From Hyphomonadaceae bacterium (GTDB taxonomy: Bacteria; Pseudomonadota; Alphaproteobacteria; Caulobacterales; Aquidulcibacteraceae), in the NCBI GenBank assembly GCA_023384105.1, contig JAHDXR010000013.1:1-64000 (forward strand): DNA of 64,000 nucleotides, read 5' to 3'. Under the pieces are notes generated by a model, which had not been told where the DNA came from, made no database searches, and worked only from the letters and a program-made list of their open reading frames with translations. Both the position numbers and the translations under genes were made by a program. The stretch's first letter is position 1; each line of letters starts with the position of its first letter. Below are positions 1 through 9,360 of the stretch, one piece after another.

Positions 1-25
1 CCGTCGCGCTGCCTCATGGACCGCC

Positions 26-58
26 TATGGACCGCCGGCGTCCCGCCAGCCTGCGCAA
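26..58. repeat. Solitary end of palindromic element A
   Basis: The stretch starting TATGGACCGCCGGCG matches the left end of the element found at 22767, 30913, 38111 and 50973. No matching right end follows before the monooxygenase gene at 89, so this looks like a half copy or a decayed remnant. A shorter ATGGACCGCC lies just upstream at 16-25. Confidence 0.6.
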
Positions 59-88
59 TCGTCAGGATTGGCCGAGCCCAACGCGCGC

Positions 89-1267
89 CTACTGCCGGCC
101 GCCGATTGCCGACAAAGGCCCGCCGATCTCCCCCGCCACCAGCGCCGCCAGCAGCGCCGGCGCCGGCGGCGCGCGCGAGAGCGGCGACATGACGAAATCG
201 CGCAGCCAGGCGATCGCCGCGCTGTCGCTCTGATAGGCCGGCGTGAACATCCAGGACGCGGCCTGATAGAGGCGAATGTGCCACAGCCGCAGCCGCGCAT
301 ATTCGCCGAGCGCGGCGTCGAGATTGCTCTGCGTCGCGAGCGCATGCGCCAGCGCAAATGCATCGAGCAGCGCCATGTTGGCGCCCTGCCCGAGCTGCGG
401 GCTGGCGCAATGCCAGCTGTCGCCCACATGCACGCAATGGCGCGACAGCGGTTCGCGCAGGGTCCGGTGCGCGTAGGAGGCGAACACCAGATCGTCATGC
501 GCGTCGAGCTGCTCCAATAGCGGCGCGGTCGCCGGCCACAGCGCCAGCACCTCCTCTTTCCACGCATCGAGCGGCGCCGCGCGCCAGGCCGCGCGATCGG
601 CGTGCTTCAGGCTCCAGAAGAACGCCGCCTGCCGCCGGGTTTCGCCCTTCAGCCGCCCGGTCGGCAGAACGCCCGCCATCTTGCGCGCCGCCGCATAACG
701 CTGCTCCAGCGCGTCCGCGGCGAACGGCCCCACCCAGTCCAGGCTCGCCCACAAGGCGCCGAACGGCAGGAGCGCCTGCGGCGGCCGCGACAGCGGCGAG
801 CGTATGCCCAGCGCATCGATCACCAGATCGAACTTCGCGCTTCGCCCGCCGCCCGCGAACGCAAGCCGCCCGTCGCCCGCGCCGACGATGTCATGGCCGC
901 CGGCGATCTCCGCCCCGCTGTCGCGCGCCGCCTCGTACAGCACCTGAAACAGCGCCCCGCGATGGACGCCGAGCCCGCAGGCCGCGTGCCTGCCGCGCGC
1001 GCGGTAGCGCACGTCGAGCACGACGCGCTTGCCGCTCGAGCCGTGGAGCCGTTCGATCGGCGCGCCCAGGCCGCGGATCGCAGCGCCAACGCCGATCGCG
1101 TCGAGCACACGCAATCCCACCGGCTGCACGATAAGGCCCGAACCCAGCGGCCGCGGCGTTTCTAAACGGTCGTAAACCACGACCCGCGCGCCTCGGCGCC
1201 GCAACAGCGCCGCAACCGCGAGCCCGGCGACGCCGCAACCGGCAATGGCGATGTCGAGCGGCTTCAT
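89..1267 (-). CDS. FAD-dependent monooxygenase (UbiH/PheA-type family)
   Basis: This 392-residue protein resembles class A flavin monooxygenases, which hydroxylate aromatic or other small substrates using NAD(P)H and oxygen. The dinucleotide-binding motif GCGVAG is at residues 10-15. The second FAD contact (VGDSWHCASPQLGQGAN, about residues 280-296) is the family's GD motif. The length is normal for the family. The gene stands alone and diverges from the small gene at 1353. Its 3' end reaches almost to the repeat fragment at 26-58. The substrate cannot be told from sequence. Confidence 0.8.
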   Translation of the reverse strand: MKPLDIAIAGCGVAGLAVAALLRRRGARVVVYDRLETPRPLGSGLIVQPVGLRVLDAIGVGAAIRGLGAPIERLHGSSGKRVVLDVRYRARGRHAACGLGVHRGALFQVLYEAARDSGAEIAGGHDIVGAGDGRLAFAGGGRSAKFDLVIDALGIRSPLSRPPQALLPFGALWASLDWVGPFAADALEQRYAAARKMAGVLPTGRLKGETRRQAAFFWSLKHADRAAWRAAPLDAWKEEVLALWPATAPLLEQLDAHDDLVFASYAHRTLREPLSRHCVHVGDSWHCASPQLGQGANMALLDAFALAHALATQSNLDAALGEYARLRLWHIRLYQAASWMFTPAYQSDSAAIAWLRDFVMSPLSRAPPAPALLAALVAGEIGGPLSAIGGRQ

Positions 1268-1352
1268 GGGCGAGTCACGCGCGGTTATGCTTACCAGGAA
1301 TTGGCAATACTTCTGAACGAAACGCTAACCGCGCTCTGTCAAGCTTCGCCTC

Positions 1353-1631
1353 ATGGCCGCGATTTCAAGCATCGCGCCGGCAGCCGCACCCCAAGCTCCG
1401 CCGGCGCACGATCAGAAAGGAGGCCGCGCGGCCGTCGAATTCGGCGCAGCGGTGACGCACCAGGATCTGGTGCGCGAGAAACTCCGCGTCGATCCCGCTG
1501 CGCTCGCCGACAAAATGCGCTCGACCCAGCGCGCCAAGCTCGCCGACCCCCGCGAACAGCGCATGGCGCAAGACAAGGCCGAATACCGGGAAACGCAGCG
1601 CAAGGGCCGCTACGTCGACATCGAGGCCTAG
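1353..1631 (+). CDS. Small hypothetical protein, 92 aa
   Basis: I do not recognise this protein. It is hydrophilic, Ala/Arg/Lys-rich and probably helical, with no signal peptide or membrane segment. The last four bases overlap the end of the convergent rsmB gene (stop at 1628). No clear Shine-Dalgarno site precedes the ATG. The compact charged composition (VREKLRVDPAALADKMRS) looks more protein-like than the antisense frames around it, but coding status is uncertain. Confidence 0.45.
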   Translation: MAAISSIAPAAAPQAPPAHDQKGGRAAVEFGAAVTHQDLVREKLRVDPAALADKMRSTQRAKLADPREQRMAQDKAEYRETQRKGRYVDIEA

Positions 1632-2908
1632 CCGCGCCGCTCCAGCGCGGCGATGAAGAAGCCGTCGCAGCCGGTGAGCAGCGGCGTCATCTGCAGGCCG
1701 GCGCCGCGCGCATGCATCGGCGCCGCGGCGCCGCCCAATCCCACAGGCTGGAACTCGGCGTATGATGCGAGGAATGCAGCCACCGCGTCCTCGTTCTCCT
1801 CCGGCAGCACCGAACAGGTGACATAGACCAGCCGGCCTCCCGGCCGCACCAGCGGCGCCGCAAGCTTCAGCGCGTCCTGCTGCTCCTGCCGGCGCTTCGC
1901 CAGCGCGTTGGGCCTCAGACGCCACTTCGAATCCGGGTTGCGCCGCCAAGTGCCCGAGCCGGTGCACGGCGCGTCGACGAAGACGATGTCCATGCGCGCG
2001 TGCAGATCGGCCAGCACGTCGCGCGTGCGCGACGGCGCGCGAATCTGCAAGTTGCGCACGCCCGCGCGCTCGGCCCGTTCGCGCAGCGGCGCGAGCCGGC
2101 GCCCGTCGACGTCATGGGCGAAGATCTGGCCCTTGTTCTGCATCAGCGCCGCGAGCGCCAAGGTCTTGCCGCCGCCGCCGGCGCAGACGTCCGCCGCCTG
2201 CATGCCGGGCGCGGCGCCCGAGAGCAGCGCGGCGAGTTGGCTGCCTTCGTCCTGCACCTCGAACCAGCCCTTGAGGAAGCTCTGCTCCGCCGCCCATGGA
2301 AACGTGCGTCCCTGCGCCCACGGAATGCGCACGCCATCGGGCGCGTGCGGCGTCGGCAGCGGCGCCTCCTTCAGCTTCGGGCTTTCGCTCAGCGCCGCGA
2401 TCAGTTTCTCGCGCGAGGTCTTCAGCGTGTTGGCCCTGAGATCGAGCGGCGCCGGGGCCGCAAGCGCTGCGCCTTCGTCAGCGCGCGCCTCGCCGAACGC
2501 GCGCTCGAAGCTCGCGTCGAGCCATTGCGGATAATCGCCGCGCACCCAGGGCGGCGCATGCTCCAGCGTCGCGTCGGCAAGCGCCGCGCGCTCCGCCTCC
2601 GTCGGCGGCGAGGGCGCGTGCGGATCGTCGTACGTGCTCCGCTCGATCTGCTCGGCGCTCCAGCCGAAGCCCCAGCGCAGCGCGCCCCACACCCATGCGC
2701 GCGGCGTGTCGGCGCCCATGCGGAACGCGCTCGACTGCTTCCAGCGCAGCGCGCCGAACACCAGATCGCCGATCTCGGCGCGATCTTTCGCGCCGGCGAA
2801 GCGATGCGACAGCATCCAGTCCTTCACCGCGTCCGCGGCGGGGCGGCACCGGCTCTCGAGCGTGGAAAGAATTTCGATGGCGGCCTGCTGGCGCGCGCCT
2901 GGACGCAT
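1628..2908 (-). CDS. rsmB: RsmB/NOP family rRNA (cytosine-C5) methyltransferase
   Basis: Probable SAM-dependent methyltransferase making m5C967 in 16S rRNA, acting in the cytoplasm. At 426 residues it has the RsmB layout: an N-terminal NusB-like helical part, then a Rossmann fold. Motif I (DVCAGGGGKT) is near residue 240. The PCTGSGTWRRNPDSKW motif, with one conserved cysteine, is near 315, and VYVTCSVLPEEN, with the catalytic TC, is near 362. It lies upstream of nothing obvious and ends 4 bp inside the convergent small ORF. Target position C967 is assumed from the family; other NOP-type targets are possible. Confidence 0.85.
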   Translation of the reverse strand: MRPGARQQAAIEILSTLESRCRPAADAVKDWMLSHRFAGAKDRAEIGDLVFGALRWKQSSAFRMGADTPRAWVWGALRWGFGWSAEQIERSTYDDPHAPSPPTEAERAALADATLEHAPPWVRGDYPQWLDASFERAFGEARADEGAALAAPAPLDLRANTLKTSREKLIAALSESPKLKEAPLPTPHAPDGVRIPWAQGRTFPWAAEQSFLKGWFEVQDEGSQLAALLSGAAPGMQAADVCAGGGGKTLALAALMQNKGQIFAHDVDGRRLAPLRERAERAGVRNLQIRAPSRTRDVLADLHARMDIVFVDAPCTGSGTWRRNPDSKWRLRPNALAKRRQEQQDALKLAAPLVRPGGRLVYVTCSVLPEENEDAVAAFLASYAEFQPVGLGGAAAPMHARGAGLQMTPLLTGCDGFFIAALERRG

Positions 2909-3019
2909 GATGTTCTACCTCATGCTCCCCTGCCTGCGAGGGAGCGTCCGCGAAGCGGGCTGAAAGAGCGTGCCGCGACTTCCCCCTCCGCTTCCCCGGG
3001 CTTTGCGCCAGGGTCAGCG

Positions 3020-3041
3020 CCTCCCCCGCACGCGGGGGAGG
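3020..3041. repeat. Short perfect palindrome (CTCCCCCGC type)
   Basis: Ten-base arms CCTCCCCCGC / GCGGGGGAGG flank a 2-base centre, in the 142-bp gap between guaB and rsmB. A close relative with the same geometry lies inside the imuB coding sequence at 34987-35008. It sits just downstream of the guaB stop but has no T-tract on the guaB strand, so I do not call it a terminator. Confidence 0.7.
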
Positions 3042-3050
3042 ACTAAGGCG

Positions 3051-4568
<1,518 letters not shown>

Positions 4569-5480
4569 TTACGGCGCCTCGATGACCTCGCGGATCAGCT
4601 TTGCGGATTCGCGGACCACCCGGCGGTTGGTCCAGTATTTCACATGAGCGTCATAGGCGTTCAGCGGCGCAATGAAGCCCAGCGGCCCCTCCACGCGCTC
4701 GGCGATGTCGGCGAGCCGGGCCTCGTTCCGGTAGGCCTCGTTCAGGCATTTCATCGGATAGCCGAGCAGGTCGTTGGGGCTGTAAATGTTCACCCAGCGG
4801 GCGCCCTCGGCCAGGACCGGCGGCAGCACCGGCCCCGGAAACGCCGGCGACACCTCGGGCGCGCGCGGGCGGGTGATCGGAAAGACGCGCTCCGGCCCGA
4901 ACGTGAACGTGAACAGCGGCATATTGTTGCCGAGCGTAATCAGCCCCGCGAACGTGTCGAGCCGCACCATCTGCGACCCGTTGCGGATGTCGGTCGCGAA
5001 CCGGCGCCAGTCCTCGTCCGGCTGCGCATCGATGTCGGCCTGCGTCATCGCCTTCACGGTGTGGATGTCCCAGGCCAGCGTCGAGATCACGTGGCAGCCG
5101 AGCGAGTGGCCGACGAAGATCACCGGCCGCGCGCTGTTCATCGTCTCCAGCTCTTGGAGCTTGGCCAGCACGCGTTGCTGCACCGTGTAGTAAGACGAAT
5201 TCCGCACCCATTGCGTCTTCTGATACGCGGCGGCGTCGCCCAGCGCCTGCATCGCCAGCTTGCGCCAGCGCGAATATCGGAGACCCGACTTCTCGGCGTT
5301 GCTCAGATAGGCGCGCTGGCGATCGCGCAGATGCTCGGCCCAGAACACCTCGGCGAAGAACACGTGCTGGCGCAGCGGCTTCGGCAGCGCGTTCTTCACC
5401 CGCTGCTGATAGCGCGCCGAATAGCCGGCCGCATCGGTGTTGATGCCGTGAACGATAACGACGCAGACATCGCGCGCCAT
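4569..5480 (-). CDS. Alpha/beta-hydrolase fold protein, function unknown
   Basis: A 303-residue cytoplasmic protein with an alpha/beta hydrolase core. It starts with the oxyanion-hole type strand VVIVHGINTDA and carries the nucleophile elbow GHSLG in VIFVGHSLGCHV around residue 125. A late DAHVKYW segment may hold the catalytic histidine. No signal peptide is visible. It lies 57 bp downstream of guaB on the same strand and 33 bp downstream of rlmE's neighbour gap, so co-transcription is possible. A lipase, esterase or PGAP1-like role is conceivable; the substrate is unknown. Confidence 0.6.
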   Translation of the reverse strand: MARDVCVVIVHGINTDAAGYSARYQQRVKNALPKPLRQHVFFAEVFWAEHLRDRQRAYLSNAEKSGLRYSRWRKLAMQALGDAAAYQKTQWVRNSSYYTVQQRVLAKLQELETMNSARPVIFVGHSLGCHVISTLAWDIHTVKAMTQADIDAQPDEDWRRFATDIRNGSQMVRLDTFAGLITLGNNMPLFTFTFGPERVFPITRPRAPEVSPAFPGPVLPPVLAEGARWVNIYSPNDLLGYPMKCLNEAYRNEARLADIAERVEGPLGFIAPLNAYDAHVKYWTNRRVVRESAKLIREVIEAP

Positions 5481-5513
5481 GGGACCCTCCGCCGGCGCCC
5501 AATCTACCTGCGC

Positions 5514-6230
5514 TCAAGACCCCGCCGCAACATCGCGTTTGCCCATCGCGACAAGATAGACTTCCGGACTTTCCGGCCGGCTGGCTGGCGGCTTGGCGTG
5601 GCGGACGGTGGCGAAGCTCTGCTTGAGGCGCGCCAGCAGGGCGGCGTCCAGGCCGCCCTGGAACGCCTTGGTCACGAACGTCCCGCCCGGCGCAAGGTGC
5701 GCCATCGCGAACGCGGCGGCGGCCTCGGCCAGCGCGCCGGTGCGGATCTGGTCGGTCTTGGCGTGGCCGGTGGTGTTGGCGGCCATGTCGGAGAGGACGA
5801 TGTCGGGCGGTCCGCCGAGCGCCTCGATCAGCACCGGCGGCGTGGCCGGATCGGTGAGGTCCATCTGAAAGAACACCGCGCCTTCGAGCGGATCGATCGG
5901 CAGCAGGTCGACGCCGACGACCTTGCAGCCGCGGTTCACGCACACCTGCGCCCACCCGCCCGGCGCCGCGCCCAGATCGATCACGCGCGCGCCGCGCTTC
6001 AGGACACGAAACTGCTCGTCCAGCTCGATCAGCTTGTAGGCGGCGCGGGCGCGGTAGCCGTCGGCGCGGGCGCGCGCGACGTACGGATCGTTGAGCTGGC
6101 GCTCGATCCATTTGCGCGAGCTTTCCTTGGCCTTCTTGTTCTTGACGCGCGTCGCAAGCTGGCGCTCGCCGCCGCCGGTCTTCGGCGGCTTCTCCTTCCA
6201 GCGCCGCTTGGGAGGCTCTTCGCCGCTCAT
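5514..6230 (-). CDS. rlmE: 23S rRNA (uridine-2552 2'-O)-methyltransferase
   Basis: FtsJ/RrmJ-type enzyme that 2'-O-methylates U2552 of 23S rRNA late in 50S assembly. The protein has 238 residues with a basic N-terminal extension typical of alphaproteobacterial homologues. SAM motif I is DLGAAPGGWAQV near residue 85. The catalytic K-D-K-E set is represented by the lysine in AAYKLIEL, the aspartate in LSDMAANTTG and the lysine in VTKAFQGG. It lies downstream of ppx on the same strand, separated by a full palindromic element at 6247-6343. Confidence 0.93.
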   Translation of the reverse strand: MSGEEPPKRRWKEKPPKTGGGERQLATRVKNKKAKESSRKWIERQLNDPYVARARADGYRARAAYKLIELDEQFRVLKRGARVIDLGAAPGGWAQVCVNRGCKVVGVDLLPIDPLEGAVFFQMDLTDPATPPVLIEALGGPPDIVLSDMAANTTGHAKTDQIRTGALAEAAAAFAMAHLAPGGTFVTKAFQGGLDAALLARLKQSFATVRHAKPPASRPESPEVYLVAMGKRDVAAGS

Positions 6231-6246
6231 CGCGAGCCCTCCTCCG

Positions 6247-6343
6247 CTCGGACCGCCGGCGTCCTCGCCGGCTGCGGCGTTTCAATTGCAGCTGGCGTCG
6301 CAAGCTGAAGCGTTGTCGCCGGCGGGGACGCCGGCGGTCCGAG
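6247..6343. repeat. Palindromic element A, intergenic copy (ppx-rlmE)
   Basis: Perfect 18-base inverted ends CTCGGACCGCCGGCGTCC (6247-6264) and its complement (6326-6343), continuing imperfectly for about 8 more bases inward. Total 97 bp. It fills most of the 118-bp gap between ppx (stop at 6349) and rlmE (start 6230), so a ppx-rlmE transcript would contain it as a large hairpin. Confidence 0.9.
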
Positions 6344-6348
6344 ACACT

Positions 6349-7395
6349 TCATGCGCCCGCTCCATGCCGGGCCATCAGCCGCATCAGCACGCCCTCGCGC
6401 AAGCCCCGGTCGGCGACGCGGACGCGCTTGACCGGCCAAACGCGCAGCACAGCGTCGAGGATAGCGCCGCCCATGACGACGAGATCGGCGCGGTCCTTGC
6501 CGATGCAGGCGTTGGCGGCGCGCTCCTCGCGCGTCTGCAGGAGCAGCCTGTCGATGGTGCGGCGGCAATCGTTCACGTCGAACCACATGCCGTCGACGCG
6601 GCCGCGATTGTAGCGCGGCAGGTCGAGGAAGACGCCGGCGAGGCTGGTGACGGTGCCGGAAGTGCCGATGATGTCGCCACGGCCTTCGGCGAAGCTGGAG
6701 CGCAGATGCTGCGCGGCGCCGACCGGGGCGATCACCTCGGCCAGCCGCGCGACCAGAGCGTCGTACCAGGCGCGCTTGTCGCCGCTCTCGGGCTCCGGCT
6801 CGTCCTCGGCCAAGGTGACGACGCCGAGCGGGCACGTGCCCCAGGAAATGATCGGCGGATTGAGCCGCGCGCCGAGAATGGCGCTGGGAGCCACCCAGGA
6901 CATCTCGGTCGAGCCGCCGCCGATGTCGACGATCATCGCGTGCTCGGCGCGCGGTTCGAGCAGGCTGGCGCAGCCGAGCACAGAGAGGCGCGCTTCCTCC
7001 TCCGGCGAGATCACATCGAACCTCAAGCCGAGATCCTTCTCGACGCGCCTCAGAAACACGTCGCCGTTCGACGCCGCGCGGCAGGCTTGCGTCGCCACGC
7101 AGCCGACGGCGACGGGCGCGCGCGCCTCGATCCGCTGCGCGCACGCGGCGAGCGCCTGGTACGCGCGCGCCATCGCGCCTTCGCTCAAGCGCCCGGTGTG
7201 CGCCAGCCCTTCGCCCAGGCGCACGATGCGCGAAAAGCCGTCGACGACGCGCAAGCCGCCGTCGGCGGCCTGCACCGCCATCAGCAGACGACAATTGTTG
7301 GTGCCCAGATCGAGCGCCGCGAAAACGGGTGCGCGCGATCGCGGGCCGTGGCGCGCGCCGCTCCGCGGCGTCCGCGCCCGCCCATCACTGACCAT
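6349..7395 (-). CDS. ppx: Ppx/GppA family exopolyphosphatase
   Basis: Member of the Ppx/GppA phosphatase family, which hydrolyse polyphosphate or pppGpp. The ASKHA-fold start FAALDLGTNNCRLLMAV is clear, followed by the phosphate-binding segment IVDIGGGSTEMSW and GTSGTVTSLAGV. I chose the ATG at 7395 (348 residues). The frame stays open upstream to 7776, but that region is hydrophilic and unlike the family and overlaps the hspQ leader. Like many alphaproteobacterial members it lacks the C-terminal HD-type domain of E. coli Ppx. Whether it acts on polyP or pppGpp is not decidable here. Confidence 0.85.
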   Translation of the reverse strand: MVSDGRARTPRSGARHGPRSRAPVFAALDLGTNNCRLLMAVQAADGGLRVVDGFSRIVRLGEGLAHTGRLSEGAMARAYQALAACAQRIEARAPVAVGCVATQACRAASNGDVFLRRVEKDLGLRFDVISPEEEARLSVLGCASLLEPRAEHAMIVDIGGGSTEMSWVAPSAILGARLNPPIISWGTCPLGVVTLAEDEPEPESGDKRAWYDALVARLAEVIAPVGAAQHLRSSFAEGRGDIIGTSGTVTSLAGVFLDLPRYNRGRVDGMWFDVNDCRRTIDRLLLQTREERAANACIGKDRADLVVMGGAILDAVLRVWPVKRVRVADRGLREGVLMRLMARHGAGA

Positions 7396-7630
7396 GGTTA
7401 ATCGTTCCGGCGGAGCCCGGGCCCCGCAAACTTGCCTGTTTCGCCATAGATGGTAGCGAATTCGGCGCGGCGCGACAGCCCAAGCTTTGCCCGAATTTCG
7501 CCCAGATTGGCCGCCGGCGCTGCAGAAACACACTTCTTCGTGTGGGCGAGACCAATCCTTGTGGCCCGCGTTTTCCGTACATACGTTACTTCTGCGAAGG
7601 ATTTCCAAGGAGGTCGCGAAGGAGGAGAAG

Positions 7631-7954
7631 ATGCAAGAAGCCAAATTCTCCATCGGCCAAGTGGTGCGCCACAGGCTTTTTCCGTTCCGGGGCGTCGTGT
7701 TCGACGTCGACCCGGAATTCTCCAACACGGAAGAGTGGCTCGACGCCATTCCGGAGCCGGTGCGCCCGGACCGCAAGCAGCCCTTCTACCACCTCTTCGC
7801 GGAGAACTCCGACAGCCATTACGTTGCCTACGTCTCCGAACAGAACCTCATCGCCGACGACAGCGGCGAGCCGATCGATCACCCCTCGATCGATCTCCTG
7901 TTCGAGGAAACGGACGACGGCGCCTACAAGCTGAAGCGCGAAGCGCTGAACTGA
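7631..7954 (+). CDS. hspQ: Heat shock protein HspQ (hemimethylated-DNA-binding fold)
   Basis: HspQ/YccV family protein. In E. coli it is a Lon-specificity factor and binds hemimethylated DNA. Motifs FSIGQVVRHRLFPFRGVVFDVDPEF and the AENSDSHYVAYVSEQNL core span almost the whole 107 residues. The ATG at 7631 is fixed by a strong GGAGG-type ribosome site (7621-7628). The longer open frame from 7487 is not needed. The 235 bp upstream hold no other gene; CTTG at 7558 with CATACG 18 bases later is a weak heat-shock (sigma-32-like) promoter candidate. Confidence 0.9.
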   Translation: MQEAKFSIGQVVRHRLFPFRGVVFDVDPEFSNTEEWLDAIPEPVRPDRKQPFYHLFAENSDSHYVAYVSEQNLIADDSGEPIDHPSIDLLFEETDDGAYKLKREALN

Positions 7955-7981
7955 CGCCTGCGCCCTTCGTGCAGAACACCG

Positions 7982-8008
7982 AACCGGCGGTCCATTGGGC
8001 CGCCGGTT
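7982..8008. terminator. Bidirectional terminator between hspQ and astB
   Basis: A 9-bp perfect stem AACCGGCGG / CCGCCGGTT with a 9-base loop follows the hspQ stop. It is followed on the plus strand by TTGTTT and lies just past the astB stop on the other strand. The loop side reads CCGGCGGTCCAT, identical to the end of element A, so the terminator may derive from two element ends. Confidence 0.75.
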
Positions 8009-8013
8009 TTGTT

Positions 8014-9360
8014 TCAGGCGCGCTGGAACGGATAGAAATCCGAACCCAGCGGCAGGACGCGGGTGAGTTCGTCGAGCGCGGTTTGCGTCTCATCGACGAG
8101 CGCAGGATCGCCCAGGTCGGCGGGCGCCAGCTCTTCGCGATAATGCTTCGCGATCCAGGCTTCGAGCCTGGCGGCCAATGCGTCGTCGAGGAAGAAGCCT
8201 TGCGCAGCGGCGGCGCGTTCGGCGGGCGTCATGACGATGCGCAAGCGCAGGCAGGCCGGGCCGCCGCCATTGCGCATGCTCTCGCGCACCTCGACATATT
8301 CCACATGGCCGACCGCGGCGTTGGGCTGGGCGATCAGCTCGGCGACGTAGGAGCCTGTTCTGTTGTTTTCCCGCACTTCCGTCGGCGCGACCAGCGTCAG
8401 CGCCTTGGCGCCGGGCAGGCGCACCAGCTGCGAGTTGAAAAGATAGGACGAGACGGCGTCCTCAAGACCCACGCGCGCACGCGGCGTTTCTATGAAGACC
8501 GGCTCGAAGCCCTTCGCCTTCGCGCGCACCTCGGCGTAGAGCGCGCCGGCGTCGTCGAACGCGTCCTGATGATGGAACAACACGTGCTCATGCGCGACGG
8601 CGACCACGTCGTTGTGGAAAGCGCCGGCGTCGATCGCCCCGGCCTTCTGGCGAGCGAAAACGGCGCGCGAAGCGAGCCCATGGCGGCGCGCCAGCGCATG
8701 GCAGGCTTCGAGCGTCTGCCGCGCCGGGAAACCCGCACGCGCCTCGCCGGCGGCGCGGCCATAGACGAAAATCTCGACGCCGGGCGCGCCGGCGCTCGCC
8801 GCCATTCGCATATGGTTGGCCGCGCCTTCGTCCGAGAGCGTATCGTGCGCCAGCAGCGCCGGATGCACGGCGAAGCGGCTGTCGTCCGGCATCAGCCGGC
8901 GCAGCGTGCGCTCGGTCTGCTCCGCTTCTAGGATGCGGTGAAGCATCGTCTGCAGATTGGCGACCGAGGCATGCAGGCGCCCGTCCGCGCAATCGGCGCT
9001 GGGCGAAACGGTCGCGGCGTTGGCCGCCCACATGGCCGAGGACGCGAGCGCGGCGCGCGCGAGGGCCGGTTCGCTTGTCCACGCCTGCTCCCAAACGGCG
9101 GCGTCGCTGCCGCTGAAACCGAGCGAACGAAGCCAGGCGATGTTCGGCCGCTCGTGCGGCGGCAGCACGCCTTGGGCGAGGCCGAGCGCACGCAAGCGCT
9201 GCATCTTGGCGAGCCCTTGCAGCGCCGCATCGCGCGGGCGCGCCGCCGTGTCGGCGTTGCGGGCCGAGGCGAGATTGCCTTCCGAGAGCCCGGCGTAATT
9301 GTGCGTGGGCCCGACGAGGCCGTCGAAATTGATCTCTTCGCCCGCGCTTTCGACGGTCAT
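8014..9360 (-). CDS. astB: N-succinylarginine dihydrolase
   Basis: Second step of the arginine succinyltransferase pathway: N2-succinylarginine to N2-succinylornithine, CO2 and two ammonia. The 448-residue protein begins with the family hallmark NFDGLVGPTHNYAGLSEGN. It has the guanidine-modifying-enzyme fold, with FHNDVVAVAHEHVLF and the C-terminal RESMRNGGGPACLRLR segment holding the catalytic cysteine. The ATG at 9360 overlaps the astD stop by 4 bases (ATGA), so translation is coupled. It is the last gene of the operon, ending at the terminator at 7982-8008. Confidence 0.95.
   Translation of the reverse strand: MTVESAGEEINFDGLVGPTHNYAGLSEGNLASARNADTAARPRDAALQGLAKMQRLRALGLAQGVLPPHERPNIAWLRSLGFSGSDAAVWEQAWTSEPALARAALASSAMWAANAATVSPSADCADGRLHASVANLQTMLHRILEAEQTERTLRRLMPDDSRFAVHPALLAHDTLSDEGAANHMRMAASAGAPGVEIFVYGRAAGEARAGFPARQTLEACHALARRHGLASRAVFARQKAGAIDAGAFHNDVVAVAHEHVLFHHQDAFDDAGALYAEVRAKAKGFEPVFIETPRARVGLEDAVSSYLFNSQLVRLPGAKALTLVAPTEVRENNRTGSYVAELIAQPNAAVGHVEYVEVRESMRNGGGPACLRLRIVMTPAERAAAAQGFFLDDALAARLEAWIAKHYREELAPADLGDPALVDETQTALDELTRVLPLGSDFYPFQRA

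Noticed and set aside
7396-7776. Longer ppx start at 7776 giving 475 residues
   Set aside because: The extra part has no family resemblance and overlaps the hspQ promoter region; the ATG at 7395 leads directly into the ASKHA motif.
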